A DNA stretch of 6,461 nt from Candidatus Bathyarchaeota archaeon (GCA_030589055.1 JAUUWK010000064.1:1-6461); one strand, 5' to 3'. Numbered from the stretch's first letter, positions 1 through 5,664 are shown. Notes: generated from the sequence alone by a model not told the origin. Made by a program: numbers and translations.

Positions 1-296
1 GAAAAATTTCTAACAAGCTCGCTTCCATCAGCATCATGCACTGTCTCGCGAATCGTCACGGTTGTGCCAGAAACCTTTAACACCTCAACCTTAACCCACA
101 CCGCATCAGAATAGTCCCAGGCAACGCTTGAACCTAGCCTTACAACTTTATATTTCACCCAGTCGCCAGCCTTAACTCCGACAGCGTCAGCTTCGTCCGT
201 GTTTTGTCCGAACACCATAGGAAAAATCATCAATGAATCCAAAAGCAACACGAACGTTAAGACTGTTTCAGTCTTTGCCTTCACTACTCTTTTCAT
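1..296 (-). CDS. Secreted or membrane-anchored beta-rich protein, N-terminal part (C-terminus outside window)
   Basis: The first 98 residues are visible and the reading frame is open to the window edge. A basic start (MKRVVKAK) is followed by a hydrophobic stretch at about residues 11-30 ending in MVFG, which looks like a signal peptide with cleavage before Gln31. The mature part opens with GVKAGDWVKY (residues 40-49) and continues as alternating hydrophobic and charged residues with VEVLKVSGTTVTI (70-82), the pattern of an extracellular beta-sandwich. From memory, the GVKAGDWV...VEV.kVSGT pattern recurs in exported proteins of uncultivated archaea such as Bathyarchaeia; the function is not known to me. 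The ATG at 296 is preceded by GGAG at 305-308 with eight bases of spacing. It lies 45 bases after the stop of the 342-1157 gene and is probably co-transcribed with it. The family guess is weak, while export is fairly secure. Confidence 0.8.
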   Translation of the reverse strand, partial: MKRVVKAKTETVLTFVLLLDSLMIFPMVFGQNTDEADAVGVKAGDWVKYKVVRLGSSVAWDYSDAVWVKVEVLKVSGTTVTIRETVHDADGSELVRNF

Positions 297-311
297 TTTC
301 TTATCTCCATT

Positions 312-332
312 TTTTGTTCTCTTTCTGCCCTT
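312..332 (-). repeat. Leader repeat, copy 1 of 2 (21 bp, exact)
   Basis: Read on the minus strand this contains GGGCAGAAAGAGAACAAAA, and all 21 bases recur at 1171-1191. It lies three bases upstream of the GGAG ribosome binding site of the secreted-protein gene starting at 296, inside the short gap after the preceding gene. No TATA-like sequence is near, so it more likely belongs to a transcribed leader than to a promoter. Confidence 0.75.
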
Positions 333-341
333 CACTTGGGG

Positions 342-1157
342 CTAGGCGGTGAACACGCCTCCAACAGATTCAGTTGGCTTTTTCTTGAACCTTCTTTTCA
401 AATATGGGTACGCCTCGTTTAGAGCTGAGCCTAACCAGAAACAGCCTAAGCCAATCCAACTTATTATGACCAGCGCTCTGATAAATCTGTTAGGAAAAAA
501 GCTAAAGCCGTCGTAAAATGCAAATAGGTCTAGTGTGTAGTATTCACCATGATACTTGTAAGCTGGTCGCTGTTTCAATATAGTCGTTACGTTCGGTTTA
601 AGTAAGGCACATTGGTCAAGATAGATGTCGTCAACATATACCATGTTGATTGGGTCTTCTATTGCCGCTTCTGTCCAAGGGTCTAGAGGGTCATGTAACT
701 CGGTCCACGCACGCGTGAACGGGTTGATAATAGAGTGCGTGCTTTTGCATAGGCTAATGGCGACACCACAGTTCACTTCGTTCAAGGGGTCAACATGAAT
801 TTCCACATGCCTAGATGTATGCATATCCTGAGTGAAGGTGTAGAATTTTTCACCGTACTTAAAGACTGTCTCCGTAGAGAACAAAAAGTTCGTTATTTGG
901 CATTGATTCCAATATTGTTCTTTAACCCATACACATTGAGTTAAGTTTTGTATGGCTTGTGCAGTCCAATTATCTAGAGGGGCTTTCAATTCAAAGTAGG
1001 GTTCTGAAGGCTCTGTTTCGCAAAGCCTAAACATTTTCGTCCCTTCACTGTCAAACCTTCCTATTGGCATGGATTTCTCATAAACAATCGATGCCAGTGT
1101 TATGATAACTAAACATAGAGTTACACCAATCAAGCCTTTAAACTTAGACATTTTCAT
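342..1157 (-). CDS. Bitopic membrane protein with an internally duplicated extracellular domain, function unknown
   Basis: A protein of 271 residues that I do not recognise. A hydrophobic segment at about residues 8-25 is a signal anchor or signal peptide. A second membrane helix lies at about 226-246, followed by a basic tail (KRRFKKK, 254-260) that should face the cytoplasm, so residues 30-220 are probably outside the cell. That outer part contains two similar units. Unit one (about 54-108) has PLDNWT at 60, YWNQC at 82 and KYGEKFYTF at 100. Unit two (about 151-209) has PLDPWT at 157, YLDQC at 179 and KYHGEYYTL at 201. Cysteines at 86 and 183 are equivalent, and others at 46, 75, 130 and 137 could form disulfides. 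The ATG at 1157 is favoured over the one at 1151 because GGAG at 1167-1170 lies nine bases away. The gene sits between a winged-helix gene and a secreted-protein gene, all on the same strand, suggesting a shared envelope role. Confidence 0.85.
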   Translation of the reverse strand: MKMSKFKGLIGVTLCLVIITLASIVYEKSMPIGRFDSEGTKMFRLCETEPSEPYFELKAPLDNWTAQAIQNLTQCVWVKEQYWNQCQITNFLFSTETVFKYGEKFYTFTQDMHTSRHVEIHVDPLNEVNCGVAISLCKSTHSIINPFTRAWTELHDPLDPWTEAAIEDPINMVYVDDIYLDQCALLKPNVTTILKQRPAYKYHGEYYTLDLFAFYDGFSFFPNRFIRALVIISWIGLGCFWLGSALNEAYPYLKRRFKKKPTESVGGVFTA

Positions 1158-1170
1158 TTTTATTTTCTCC

Positions 1171-1191
1171 TTTTGTTCTCTTTCTGCCCTT
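1171..1191 (-). repeat. Leader repeat, copy 2 of 2 (21 bp, exact)
   Basis: Identical over 21 bases to 312-332. This copy directly abuts the GGAG site (1167-1170) of the duplicated-domain membrane protein gene starting at 1157. Both copies therefore sit in the same place relative to a ribosome binding site, which suggests a conserved leader or a duplicated gene start rather than chance. Confidence 0.75.
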
Positions 1192-1249
1192 AAAACTATG
1201 CATAACTGGTTATTTCAACATTGTTGATGAACAGAAAAGAGAGCGGAAG

Positions 1250-1453
1250 TTATTTCTTGTCCTTGCAGGGAACGTAGTAGCGGCCGTCCTGTGTTTTTTT
1301 AATATCTCTTACAGATACTAAATATTGAAGGGTTGATTCGCCTATACCTAGTTCCTTACTTGTTTTGGCAGTCTCTTCAGATATGGCTCCCGCCTCTTTG
1401 ACTTTCTTTATTGCTCGTCGTCTGGGATAATATGTGGCAAAGAACGCTGCCAT
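1250..1453 (-). CDS. Small winged-helix-like protein (67 aa)
   Basis: A 67-residue protein with a short hydrophobic start (AAFFATYYP), a basic helix (RRRAIKKVKEAG, residues 11-22), a central helical part (ISEETAKTSKELGI, 24-37), a probable recognition helix (ESTLQYLVSVRDI, 39-51) and a hairpin with a DGRYYV turn (56-61). This order resembles a winged helix-turn-helix DNA- or protein-binding domain. The AISxETAKTxxELGI...KKTxDGRYYV pattern is one I associate from memory with small archaeal proteins that often carry an N-terminal membrane helix. Here an in-frame TGA just before the start rules out such an extension. The ATG at 1453 has GAGG or GGGG at 1462-1467 with eight to ten bases of spacing. 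It could regulate the membrane-protein genes around it, but that is inference from position only. Confidence 0.75.
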   Translation of the reverse strand: MAAFFATYYPRRRAIKKVKEAGAISEETAKTSKELGIGESTLQYLVSVRDIKKTQDGRYYVPCKDKK

Positions 1454-1500
1454 TGTTTTATCCCCTCAGAAACCATGGTATCCAAAGAATTATGCATATG

Positions 1501-1562
1501 TCGCGCGCGCTTTTCATTCTTATTTTTCTCCATTTCGTTTTGGTTCTCGCGCACGCGCGCGA
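1501..1562. repeat. Inverted repeat of alternating CG, 9-bp arms
   Basis: The arms are TCGCGCGCG at 1501-1509 and CGCGCGCGA at 1554-1562, separated by 44 bases. One arm lies just past the stop codon of the 1520-2092 gene. The other lies inside it and encodes the RARARE end of the protein. The structure could be a 3' end hairpin with a long loop, but no T-tract follows it on the minus strand. Confidence 0.5.
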
Positions 1563-2092
1563 ACTACGATGAGGTTACATATTGCGCCAGTAAGCACGCC
1601 TAGACCGGTCATGTAGATAAGATGCCAGTGTGTAACATACGCAAGACGTATTCCTAGAATTGTAAGCGCGATTCCGCAAGTTAAAAGCGTTGGAACATAG
1701 TATTTAGCGTATGCCTTGTATTTTGTGAATGAGATGCTCATAAGCACGAACATTAAACCTATCATATAGAAGCTTGTTTCAACCCAGTTGATTAAGCTTA
1801 GAAACGCAAGGGTCGAACCAAGAACCAGTGTAATCCCTAGATTGATTGTGTCACTCTTCACTTTCTTTTTTATTCCTAAAGAACCAAAAAATAGAAACAC
1901 AAACCCGCTTACAATAAAACCCGCATAAATCCGCATTATTTTGTCAAGTTCACGGATCAAATAATGGTTGGTTTCAAATGTATGACTTAATTTTTCGAAC
2001 AAGAAGTTAGAATATAGCAAACCCAAAAATCCAAGCATAACATATATCATTCCCATTCCAACAATGATACCGAAAATGACTTTCTCATCCAT
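1520..2092 (-). CDS. Polytopic membrane protein, six predicted helices, function unknown
   Basis: From the ATG at 2092 the product is 190 residues. A GTG nine bases upstream (2101) is in frame, but its bases belong to AGGTG (2099-2103), a good archaeal Shine-Dalgarno six bases before the ATG, so the ATG is the better start. Hydrophobic segments, numbered from this ATG, lie at about residues 6-27, 54-73, 82-102, 106-122, 131-151 and 157-177. A basic linker (KKKVKSD, from 75) follows the second helix, and the C-terminal tail is strongly basic (RARAREPKRNGEK). No catalytic motif is visible and I do not recognise the family. It is the first gene of the four-gene minus-strand cluster and ends 66 bases before the winged-helix gene. 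A small transporter-like or sensory membrane component is possible, but nothing in the sequence shows it. Confidence 0.8.
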   Translation of the reverse strand: MDEKVIFGIIVGMGMIYVMLGFLGLLYSNFLFEKLSHTFETNHYLIRELDKIMRIYAGFIVSGFVFLFFGSLGIKKKVKSDTINLGITLVLGSTLAFLSLINWVETSFYMIGLMFVLMSISFTKYKAYAKYYVPTLLTCGIALTILGIRLAYVTHWHLIYMTGLGVLTGAICNLIVVRARAREPKRNGEK

Positions 2093-2098
2093 TTTTAA

Positions 2099-2103
2099 CA
2101 CCT
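2099..2103 (-). promoter_or_regulatory. Shine-Dalgarno AGGTG that decides the start of the 1520-2092 gene
   Basis: AGGTG matches the canonical archaeal ribosome binding sequence and is six bases from the ATG at 2092. The competing in-frame GTG start overlaps it, which argues against that GTG as initiator. Confidence 0.6.
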
Positions 2104-2205
2104 ACTCAAACCTATTGACACTTTCATTCTTCCTCTGTCCACTTCCGTAACTTCTTTACTAACCGTTCCAGCCAACTCCAATAATTTTCAAATAGGCAAT
2201 GACTG

Positions 2206-2221
2206 ACTAGCGCGCGCTAGT
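2206..2221. repeat. Perfect 16-bp palindrome with CG core
   Basis: ACTAGCGCGCGCTAGT is fully self-complementary. It lies 24 bases past the stop of the methyltransferase gene and well upstream of the membrane protein gene starting at 2092. It has no loop and no following T-tract, so it fits a protein-binding dyad or a methylation-rich site better than an intrinsic terminator. Ten bases, GCGCGCGCTA, recur at 2864-2873 on the other side of the methyltransferase gene. Confidence 0.6.
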
Positions 2222-2244
2222 TCTTTCAATCTCTGCACATCTCA

Positions 2245-2853
2245 TCAACCTAACTTCTTAATTGCAGCAAGTGTGATCACTCTTTCTTCCAATATGAACC
2301 TTGGGCTCCTCAAGATCTCTTCGTAGGTTCTTGTAACTCCTTCATACCTGTTTACATCATGCATTAATATGTAGCCGTCTTTTATCAAATAAGGTTCCCA
2401 GCTTTTGAAATCCTCCTTGACCGCCTTATATCTATGATCACCATCGATGAACAACATATCAATTTCTCCAGTCCAGGCCTCAGCAACCTCCCAACTATAT
2501 CCCTTAATAATCTTAACCTTAGATGTTTCACCTTGCTTCTGTATTGTTCGTTTTGCCTCTTCGTATGTTGGAGGTTTCTTCTGTGGAGGAAAAGAACCTT
2601 CGGATGCTTCTTCAAACGTATCAATGGTTGTTAACCTAACACCCGGCGGCAAATATCTGCTTATCAACGATGCAGATCCACCCTTATGGGTTCCTATCTC
2701 AACGAAATGAATCTTACATTTCTTGGCGTATCCCATGAGTAGGTCGGCTTCTGGAGGATCCATCAAGGGTGGATTCTTTTTCTTAGACCACTCTATCGCT
2801 TCTTCACTAGCCGGATTTTTCCTTTTCACGGTTAAAATTACCGTACCGTTCAC
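2245..2853 (-). CDS. Class I SAM-dependent methyltransferase (Methyltransf_24-like)
   Basis: A 202-residue Rossmann-fold methyltransferase expected to transfer a methyl group from S-adenosylmethionine to an unknown acceptor. Motif I is HFVEIGTHKGGSASLI (residues 49-64), the glycine-rich SAM-binding loop. The following acidic strand end is TTIDTFE (75-81), with Asp78 placed to bind the ribose. FIDGDHRY (135-142) and ILMHD (162-166) are typical of the Methyltransf_24 and cephalosporin-hydroxylase-like branch, where Asp and His residues in these strands often bind a metal. The length is normal for a single-domain member. The start is uncertain. The GTG at 2853 gives the longest form but has no Shine-Dalgarno, while a TATA-like ATATTTTTAA (2854-2863) would place transcription near a second in-frame GTG at 2829, giving a 194-residue leaderless product. 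Neighbouring genes do not reveal the substrate. Confidence 0.85.
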   Translation of the reverse strand: MNGTVILTVKRKNPASEEAIEWSKKKNPPLMDPPEADLLMGYAKKCKIHFVEIGTHKGGSASLISRYLPPGVRLTTIDTFEEASEGSFPPQKKPPTYEEAKRTIQKQGETSKVKIIKGYSWEVAEAWTGEIDMLFIDGDHRYKAVKEDFKSWEPYLIKDGYILMHDVNRYEGVTRTYEEILRSPRFILEERVITLAAIKKLG

Positions 2854-2863
2854 TTAAAAATAT
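2854..2863 (-). promoter_or_regulatory. Candidate TATA box for the methyltransferase gene
   Basis: ATATTTTTAA on the minus strand is centred about 29 bases before the in-frame GTG at 2829 and directly abuts the GTG at 2853. If it is the promoter, transcription starts near 2832 and translation begins at 2829. The adjoining GCGCGCGC (2864-2871) is an unusual neighbour for a TATA box. Confidence 0.4.
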
Positions 2864-2873
2864 GCGCGCGCTA
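2864..2873. repeat. CG tract sharing 10 bp with the 2206-2221 palindrome
   Basis: GCGCGCGCTA here matches 2210-2219 exactly, so the methyltransferase gene has the same motif on both sides. It lies just upstream of the candidate TATA box, in the 157-base gap 2854-3010. I see no gene in that gap; an ORF crossing it on the minus strand overlaps the methyltransferase start and has no domain character. Confidence 0.5.
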
Positions 2874-3010
2874 CCTTTTTCAGTCGTAGTCCAGTATGGA
2901 TTTAGATTTCGGTAGAGATAGCACGTACTGATGAAGTTCAAGGGCTGATAGAAAACGGATAGGGATACACCTGTAACATGAAAGATCTCATATGTGTTGT
3001 AGTGCAAAGG

Positions 3011-3670
3011 TTAGTTGTTTAACCATTCTTTGATGTAAGCACCAACCCCTGCTGCAAGAAAACCTAAAGGAACTTGCCATGAAAGATAACTCGCGGCAGC
3101 CAAAACTACTACACATGGCGAGTCCATTTCAGCAAAAAATGTGTTCGCTAGGTGCATAAAACAACTTCTATACGCTTCCCAAAAGGGGATAATGTATAAT
3201 ATCAAGGCTTCAGCGATGACCAAAAGGTATGCTACAAGAATTATGATCACCACATTCTTGAAACTATCTATAAGGTATCCGTAGAAGAGGCCTATTATCG
3301 GAGGTAGAATAAACCAGCTTATCCAAGAAGACTCTGGATAAAACAAGCCTGTTGTGAAGAAGCCAAGGGCAAACATGGAATATAGACTTGCACACAAACC
3401 TGTGGAAAGAATCTGTGAGAATTCCCACGTTTTTCGTCTTTTTGGAACTTCTTCAAGGGGAACTCCAAGCTTTGCCAGTATCTTTTCTTCTGTCCCAATA
3501 AGATATACCTCTAGCACAAGGATAGTTACCCCCGTCAAAAATAGGAGAACTCGATAGAGGTATGCTATTGGCAATATTTGTAGGAAAGAACACAGAATGA
3601 GTATAAATGCCAAAAAAAGAATTATTCCTTGCGCACGCCACCGTTTTGACAATAATGCTGGAATTGACAT
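3011..3670 (-). CDS. Polytopic membrane protein, five to six helices, function unknown
   Basis: From the ATG at 3670 the product is 219 residues. A TTG six bases upstream is in frame but weaker, and AGGA at 3678-3681 lies seven bases from the ATG. Hydrophobic segments lie at about residues 14-32, 38-58, 86-108, 115-135, 137-161 and 184-212. The soluble loop between helices two and three carries charged residues (GTEEKILAKLGVPLEEVPKRRKTWEF, about 59-84). The region 163-183 contains two cysteines and an acidic patch. The C-terminus ends in a short helix, AYIKEWLNN. No channel, transporter or enzyme motif is recognisable. A strong TATA box at 3702-3714 gives it its own promoter with a short leader. 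The next gene downstream on this strand, the methyltransferase, lies 157 bases away and may have a separate promoter. Confidence 0.8.
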   Translation of the reverse strand: MSIPALLSKRWRAQGIILFLAFILILCSFLQILPIAYLYRVLLFLTGVTILVLEVYLIGTEEKILAKLGVPLEEVPKRRKTWEFSQILSTGLCASLYSMFALGFFTTGLFYPESSWISWFILPPIIGLFYGYLIDSFKNVVIIILVAYLLVIAEALILYIIPFWEAYRSCFMHLANTFFAEMDSPCVVVLAAASYLSWQVPLGFLAAGVGAYIKEWLNN

Positions 3671-3701
3671 GGTCAAATCCTAACTAATACATAAATTATC
3701 T

Positions 3702-3714
3702 GCTTAAATATAAA
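3702..3714 (-). promoter_or_regulatory. TATA box for the 3011-3670 membrane protein gene
   Basis: The minus strand reads TTTATATTTAAGC, a close match to the archaeal TATA consensus. Transcription would start about 26 bases further on, near 3682-3685, giving a leader of about 12-15 bases that just contains the AGGA site before the ATG at 3670. Confidence 0.6.
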
Positions 3715-3734
3715 TATCCACAGTCTCAGACAAC

Positions 3735-3740
3735 AAAAAA
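3735..3740 (-). terminator. Possible oligo-T terminator after the ribbon-helix-helix gene
   Basis: The minus strand carries TTTTTT here, preceded by the T-rich GTTTTATGAAAAG, between the stop at 3794 and the TATA box of the next gene. Archaeal polymerase often stops on oligo-T runs without a hairpin. The run is short, so the call is tentative. Confidence 0.3.
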
Positions 3741-3793
3741 CTTTTCATAAAACGAATGTAGCCCCACAATAATCTTCGCGCACTTATACACTT

Positions 3794-3961
3794 TTAGATT
3801 CTTCCGTGTACTCTTTCGGTTACTAGGCTTATGCTTTCAGCGTATTTCATGAAAGCGTAGCGTAGAACTTCGCTTTCGTTCATTCCAAGAGATTGACATA
3901 TTCTTTGAAGAAGCTTCTTCTGTTGAGGCGTCAAATAAACCTTAACAACTTTCCGAGCCAC
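3794..3961 (-). CDS. Ribbon-helix-helix (CopG/MetJ-like) DNA-binding protein, 55 aa
   Basis: The GTG at 3961 is chosen because GGGG/GAGG (3969-3974) lies seven to nine bases before it; longer in-frame starts at TTG or ATG run through this site. The 55-residue product has the compact RHH layout: a basic beta strand (RKVVKVYLTP, residues 3-12) that would insert in the DNA major groove as part of a dimer, helix one (QQKKLLQRICQSLG, 13-26), and helix two after the MNESEV turn (27-42). The N-cap Ser/Glu in MNESEVLRYA is typical of the family. RHH proteins usually act as dimeric repressors, often of their own operon or as antitoxins. No toxin partner is directly adjacent on the same strand. It has its own TATA box at 3998-4009, so it is probably transcribed alone. 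Its targets are unknown. Confidence 0.8.
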   Translation of the reverse strand: MARKVVKVYLTPQQKKLLQRICQSLGMNESEVLRYAFMKYAESISLVTERVHGRI

Positions 3962-3997
3962 GAAACCGCCCCTCGAAAGAACCATCCAACATCCCAA

Positions 3998-4009
3998 TTC
4001 ATAAAAACC
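3998..4009 (-). promoter_or_regulatory. TATA box for the ribbon-helix-helix gene
   Basis: GGTTTTTATGAA on the minus strand is centred near 4004. Transcription would start close to 3977, giving a leader of about 16 bases that includes the GAGGGG ribosome binding site before the GTG at 3961. Confidence 0.5.
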
Positions 4010-4070
4010 TTTCTTCTACATCAACACCCACACACGAAGGCTAAACAGAAAGCTATTTGGGATAAACTTC

Positions 4071-4091
4071 AGAGCAAAAAAACCGGGGGGG
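4071..4091. repeat. A-run/G-run element, copy 1
   Basis: The sequence reads AGAGCA, then a run of A, then CC and seven G, followed after one A by six more G. A similar element, AGAGCAG plus six A and seven G, lies at 5701-5720. The two enclose the unknown ORF and the DUF5677-like gene. The long G-run is also a place where replication slippage or sequencing error could shift a reading frame. Confidence 0.5.
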
Positions 4092-4111
4092 AGGGGGGTC
4101 AGACTAGCCTT

Positions 4112-4507
4112 GTGCTTAAGTTTCCAAGTGCTGTTAAGCACGCGCTAGTAAACATCGCAGAGGTTCTTGACGCAGTATACTTCAACACTCAACTCCTGGG
4201 CAGCAACAAATATATCCTGGCTAAACTTCAGGGGCTAAAGGCTCCGCAGCTGGATCGAGTGAAAGAAGCGTTTATCCGTAATAGGCAGCCTAGGTTTATG
4301 AAACAGTTCTTCAGCAGCCTACCCTATGGAAGACATAAGCTATTCAAGGATAAAATACGTGAAGCCAGCCTAGAAACTCTTGCCAGACTGACTAAAATCT
4401 GCGGTTTATTACTGCAGACGAAAGTTTACCTGTTCTGGGAAGCGCGGGAGATATCTCCATTTACACGTAATCTTATGTATACGGCGATACTTTTTCTTGA
4501 GCAATAA
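4112..4507 (+). CDS. Unrecognised helical protein, start uncertain, possibly N-terminally truncated
   Basis: The frame is open from 3893 to the TAA ending at 4507, but the only plausible initiator in its coding-like part is the GTG at 4112, giving 131 residues. The G-rich stretch upstream is about 13 bases away, too far for a good Shine-Dalgarno, and no TATA box is visible. In-frame codons upstream (about 4030-4080) still look coding, with a basic amphipathic helix and then a glycine-rich run, yet have no start codon before the antisense ribbon-helix-helix gene. The gene may therefore have lost its true 5' end. The product looks mostly alpha-helical, with APQLDRVKEAFIRNRQPRF and LPYGRHKLFKDKIREASLET in its middle. 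I recognise no family. Its last 35 bases overlap the 3' end of the convergent gene ending at 4473. Confidence 0.45.
   Translation: MLKFPSAVKHALVNIAEVLDAVYFNTQLLGSNKYILAKLQGLKAPQLDRVKEAFIRNRQPRFMKQFFSSLPYGRHKLFKDKIREASLETLARLTKICGLLLQTKVYLFWEAREISPFTRNLMYTAILFLEQ
4444..4459. repeat. 16-bp repeat with GGAGATATCTCC palindrome, copy 1
   Basis: GCGGGAGATATCTCCA recurs exactly at 5723-5738. Bases 4447-4458 form a perfect 12-bp palindrome. This copy lies 13 bases past the stop codon of the minus-strand DUF5677-like gene and inside the end of the plus-strand ORF, where it encodes part of AREISPF. Confidence 0.7.
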
Positions 4508-5651
4508 GGAGATCAGCAAGCCTTTTCAGCGGATTTCTATAGTATAAGATTACTGTGTTGTCCACCTTATGACCAAGATCAGTGGCTACCCTTTTTACAT
4601 AATCTGATCTACTCTTGTCGAGAGCTGTGGGTTCATTGTAGATGAACCAAAAACCTTTATTCATAGCGCTAATCTGCACCACTTGTCTCTTGTATTTCTC
4701 GAAGTTGGATTTTTGGTTAACCTCTTCAAAGAAGTCTACTAGAGTTTGTATCAGAAGTGCTTGGAGTTTGCATACGTAGAGAAGAACGAGTTTATGCCTT
4801 GCAATTCGCATTACAGAAGGGGTATAAGGATGTGAATATGTTGTTTCGCCTATCCTTGTAGTTCCCATCTTTGTAGGGTGGACAAAGGAGCTCAGGAAAT
4901 TGTAGTGGACTTCAAAACGATCTGCTTGCTCATCATTGAGAAAACCATTTAGTTTTAAGTTTTTCTTTAAATTAGATATGTAGAAGTATTGATGATACAG
5001 TAGTTTCTGCTTTCTCCATTGTTCATCTGCAATCTTCGGGTAGGGGTTGCCTGCAGAAACGGATGGCAGTTTCAATGTGAACCTAGTTTCAGGGTCGTAT
5101 TCGTCAAATGCGAAATAATATTTTGGGATTACTGGTCCTTCTTTTTTCACGTCTTCTTTCGTGTATAGGCCCTCATCTTCTATAGTAACCAGAATTATGT
5201 CTTCATCTTCTTTGCCAAGATTCACTATCTTATCATAGTTTGGTTTCCCCGATTTTCGATCCTCCTCCCATTTTGCGAGAGTTTTGTCCCTTGCAGTCCG
5301 AGGGTCCTCATTTCCATTAGGCAAAATCTTGATGTGACGTGTCTCGCGAAATCTCTTTCCATGCATCATTAGCATCAAGAAAAAGGAACTTTCGAAAACA
5401 GACCTTAGCAGCGCAAAGCAATCTTTATGTCTTCCTTTCTCAAGAAGTGTTATGACCGAATCCAAAGTGTCAAATTGAGTCATTCCTAGATGAAGATAGA
5501 CACACCACGATAAATTGATAGATTCTAATCCTTGCAGAGCAGTCTTTTCAAAGTCCTTAACTATGTTAATCGTGTCCCTAGATACTTGAATAAGGTCGTT
5601 ATTTGTCATAGCCTCTATCCACTCGGGGCAATTATCAAGAACGTTTTTCAT
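4473..5651 (-). CDS. Helical protein resembling DUF5677, 392 aa
   Basis: A soluble, largely helical 392-residue protein. EKGRHKDCFALLRSVFESSFF (starting at residue 71) matches the kGRy.dA..LlRslfE helix I associate with DUF5677-type proteins, and YNFLSSFVHPT (250-260) resembles their later conserved Ser/His helix. Between them (about 105-215) lies a long charged, probably less ordered insertion rich in Asp, Glu and Lys. After the His motif, HKLVLLYVCKLQALLIQTLVDFFEE (286-310) is a long helix, and about 80 further residues end the chain. The biochemical role of this family is not known; similar proteins occur scattered in genomes and sometimes beside defence genes, but that is only a lead. The ATG at 5651 has no Shine-Dalgarno and a TATA-like stretch about 20-27 bases upstream, so the mRNA is probably leaderless. 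Identical 16-bp palindromic repeats lie just outside both ends. Confidence 0.75.
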   Translation of the reverse strand: MKNVLDNCPEWIEAMTNNDLIQVSRDTINIVKDFEKTALQGLESINLSWCVYLHLGMTQFDTLDSVITLLEKGRHKDCFALLRSVFESSFFLMLMMHGKRFRETRHIKILPNGNEDPRTARDKTLAKWEEDRKSGKPNYDKIVNLGKEDEDIILVTIEDEGLYTKEDVKKEGPVIPKYYFAFDEYDPETRFTLKLPSVSAGNPYPKIADEQWRKQKLLYHQYFYISNLKKNLKLNGFLNDEQADRFEVHYNFLSSFVHPTKMGTTRIGETTYSHPYTPSVMRIARHKLVLLYVCKLQALLIQTLVDFFEEVNQKSNFEKYKRQVVQISAMNKGFWFIYNEPTALDKSRSDYVKRVATDLGHKVDNTVILYYRNPLKRLADLLIAQEKVSPYT

Positions 5652-5664
5652 TTTCTGTGCACAC

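Noticed and set aside
293..310. Five-codon ORF (MEIRK) whose stop overlaps the ATG of the secreted-protein gene
   Set aside because: Its start codon overlaps the Shine-Dalgarno and it has none of its own, so it is probably coincidental.
1434..1616. Plus-strand 60-codon ORF
   Set aside because: It runs antisense through the winged-helix gene start and the end of the membrane protein gene, and its Arg/Ala-rich part comes from the CG tracts.
2125..2215. Coding-like minus-strand stretch reading ENYWSWLERLVKKLRKW before a TGA
   Set aside because: It has no start codon in frame and is only about 30 codons long, so it is at best a gene remnant and may be chance.
2385..2710. Three ORFs in other frames inside the methyltransferase gene
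   Set aside because: They lie wholly within a gene with clear SAM-binding motifs and have the composition of shadow frames.
2807..3007. Minus-strand ORF of 66 codons upstream of the methyltransferase
   Set aside because: It overlaps the methyltransferase start in another frame, has no domain character or ribosome binding site, and covers the probable promoter.
3354..3641. Short ORFs on both strands inside the 3011-3670 gene
   Set aside because: They are shadows of a well-supported membrane protein with its own promoter and ribosome binding site.
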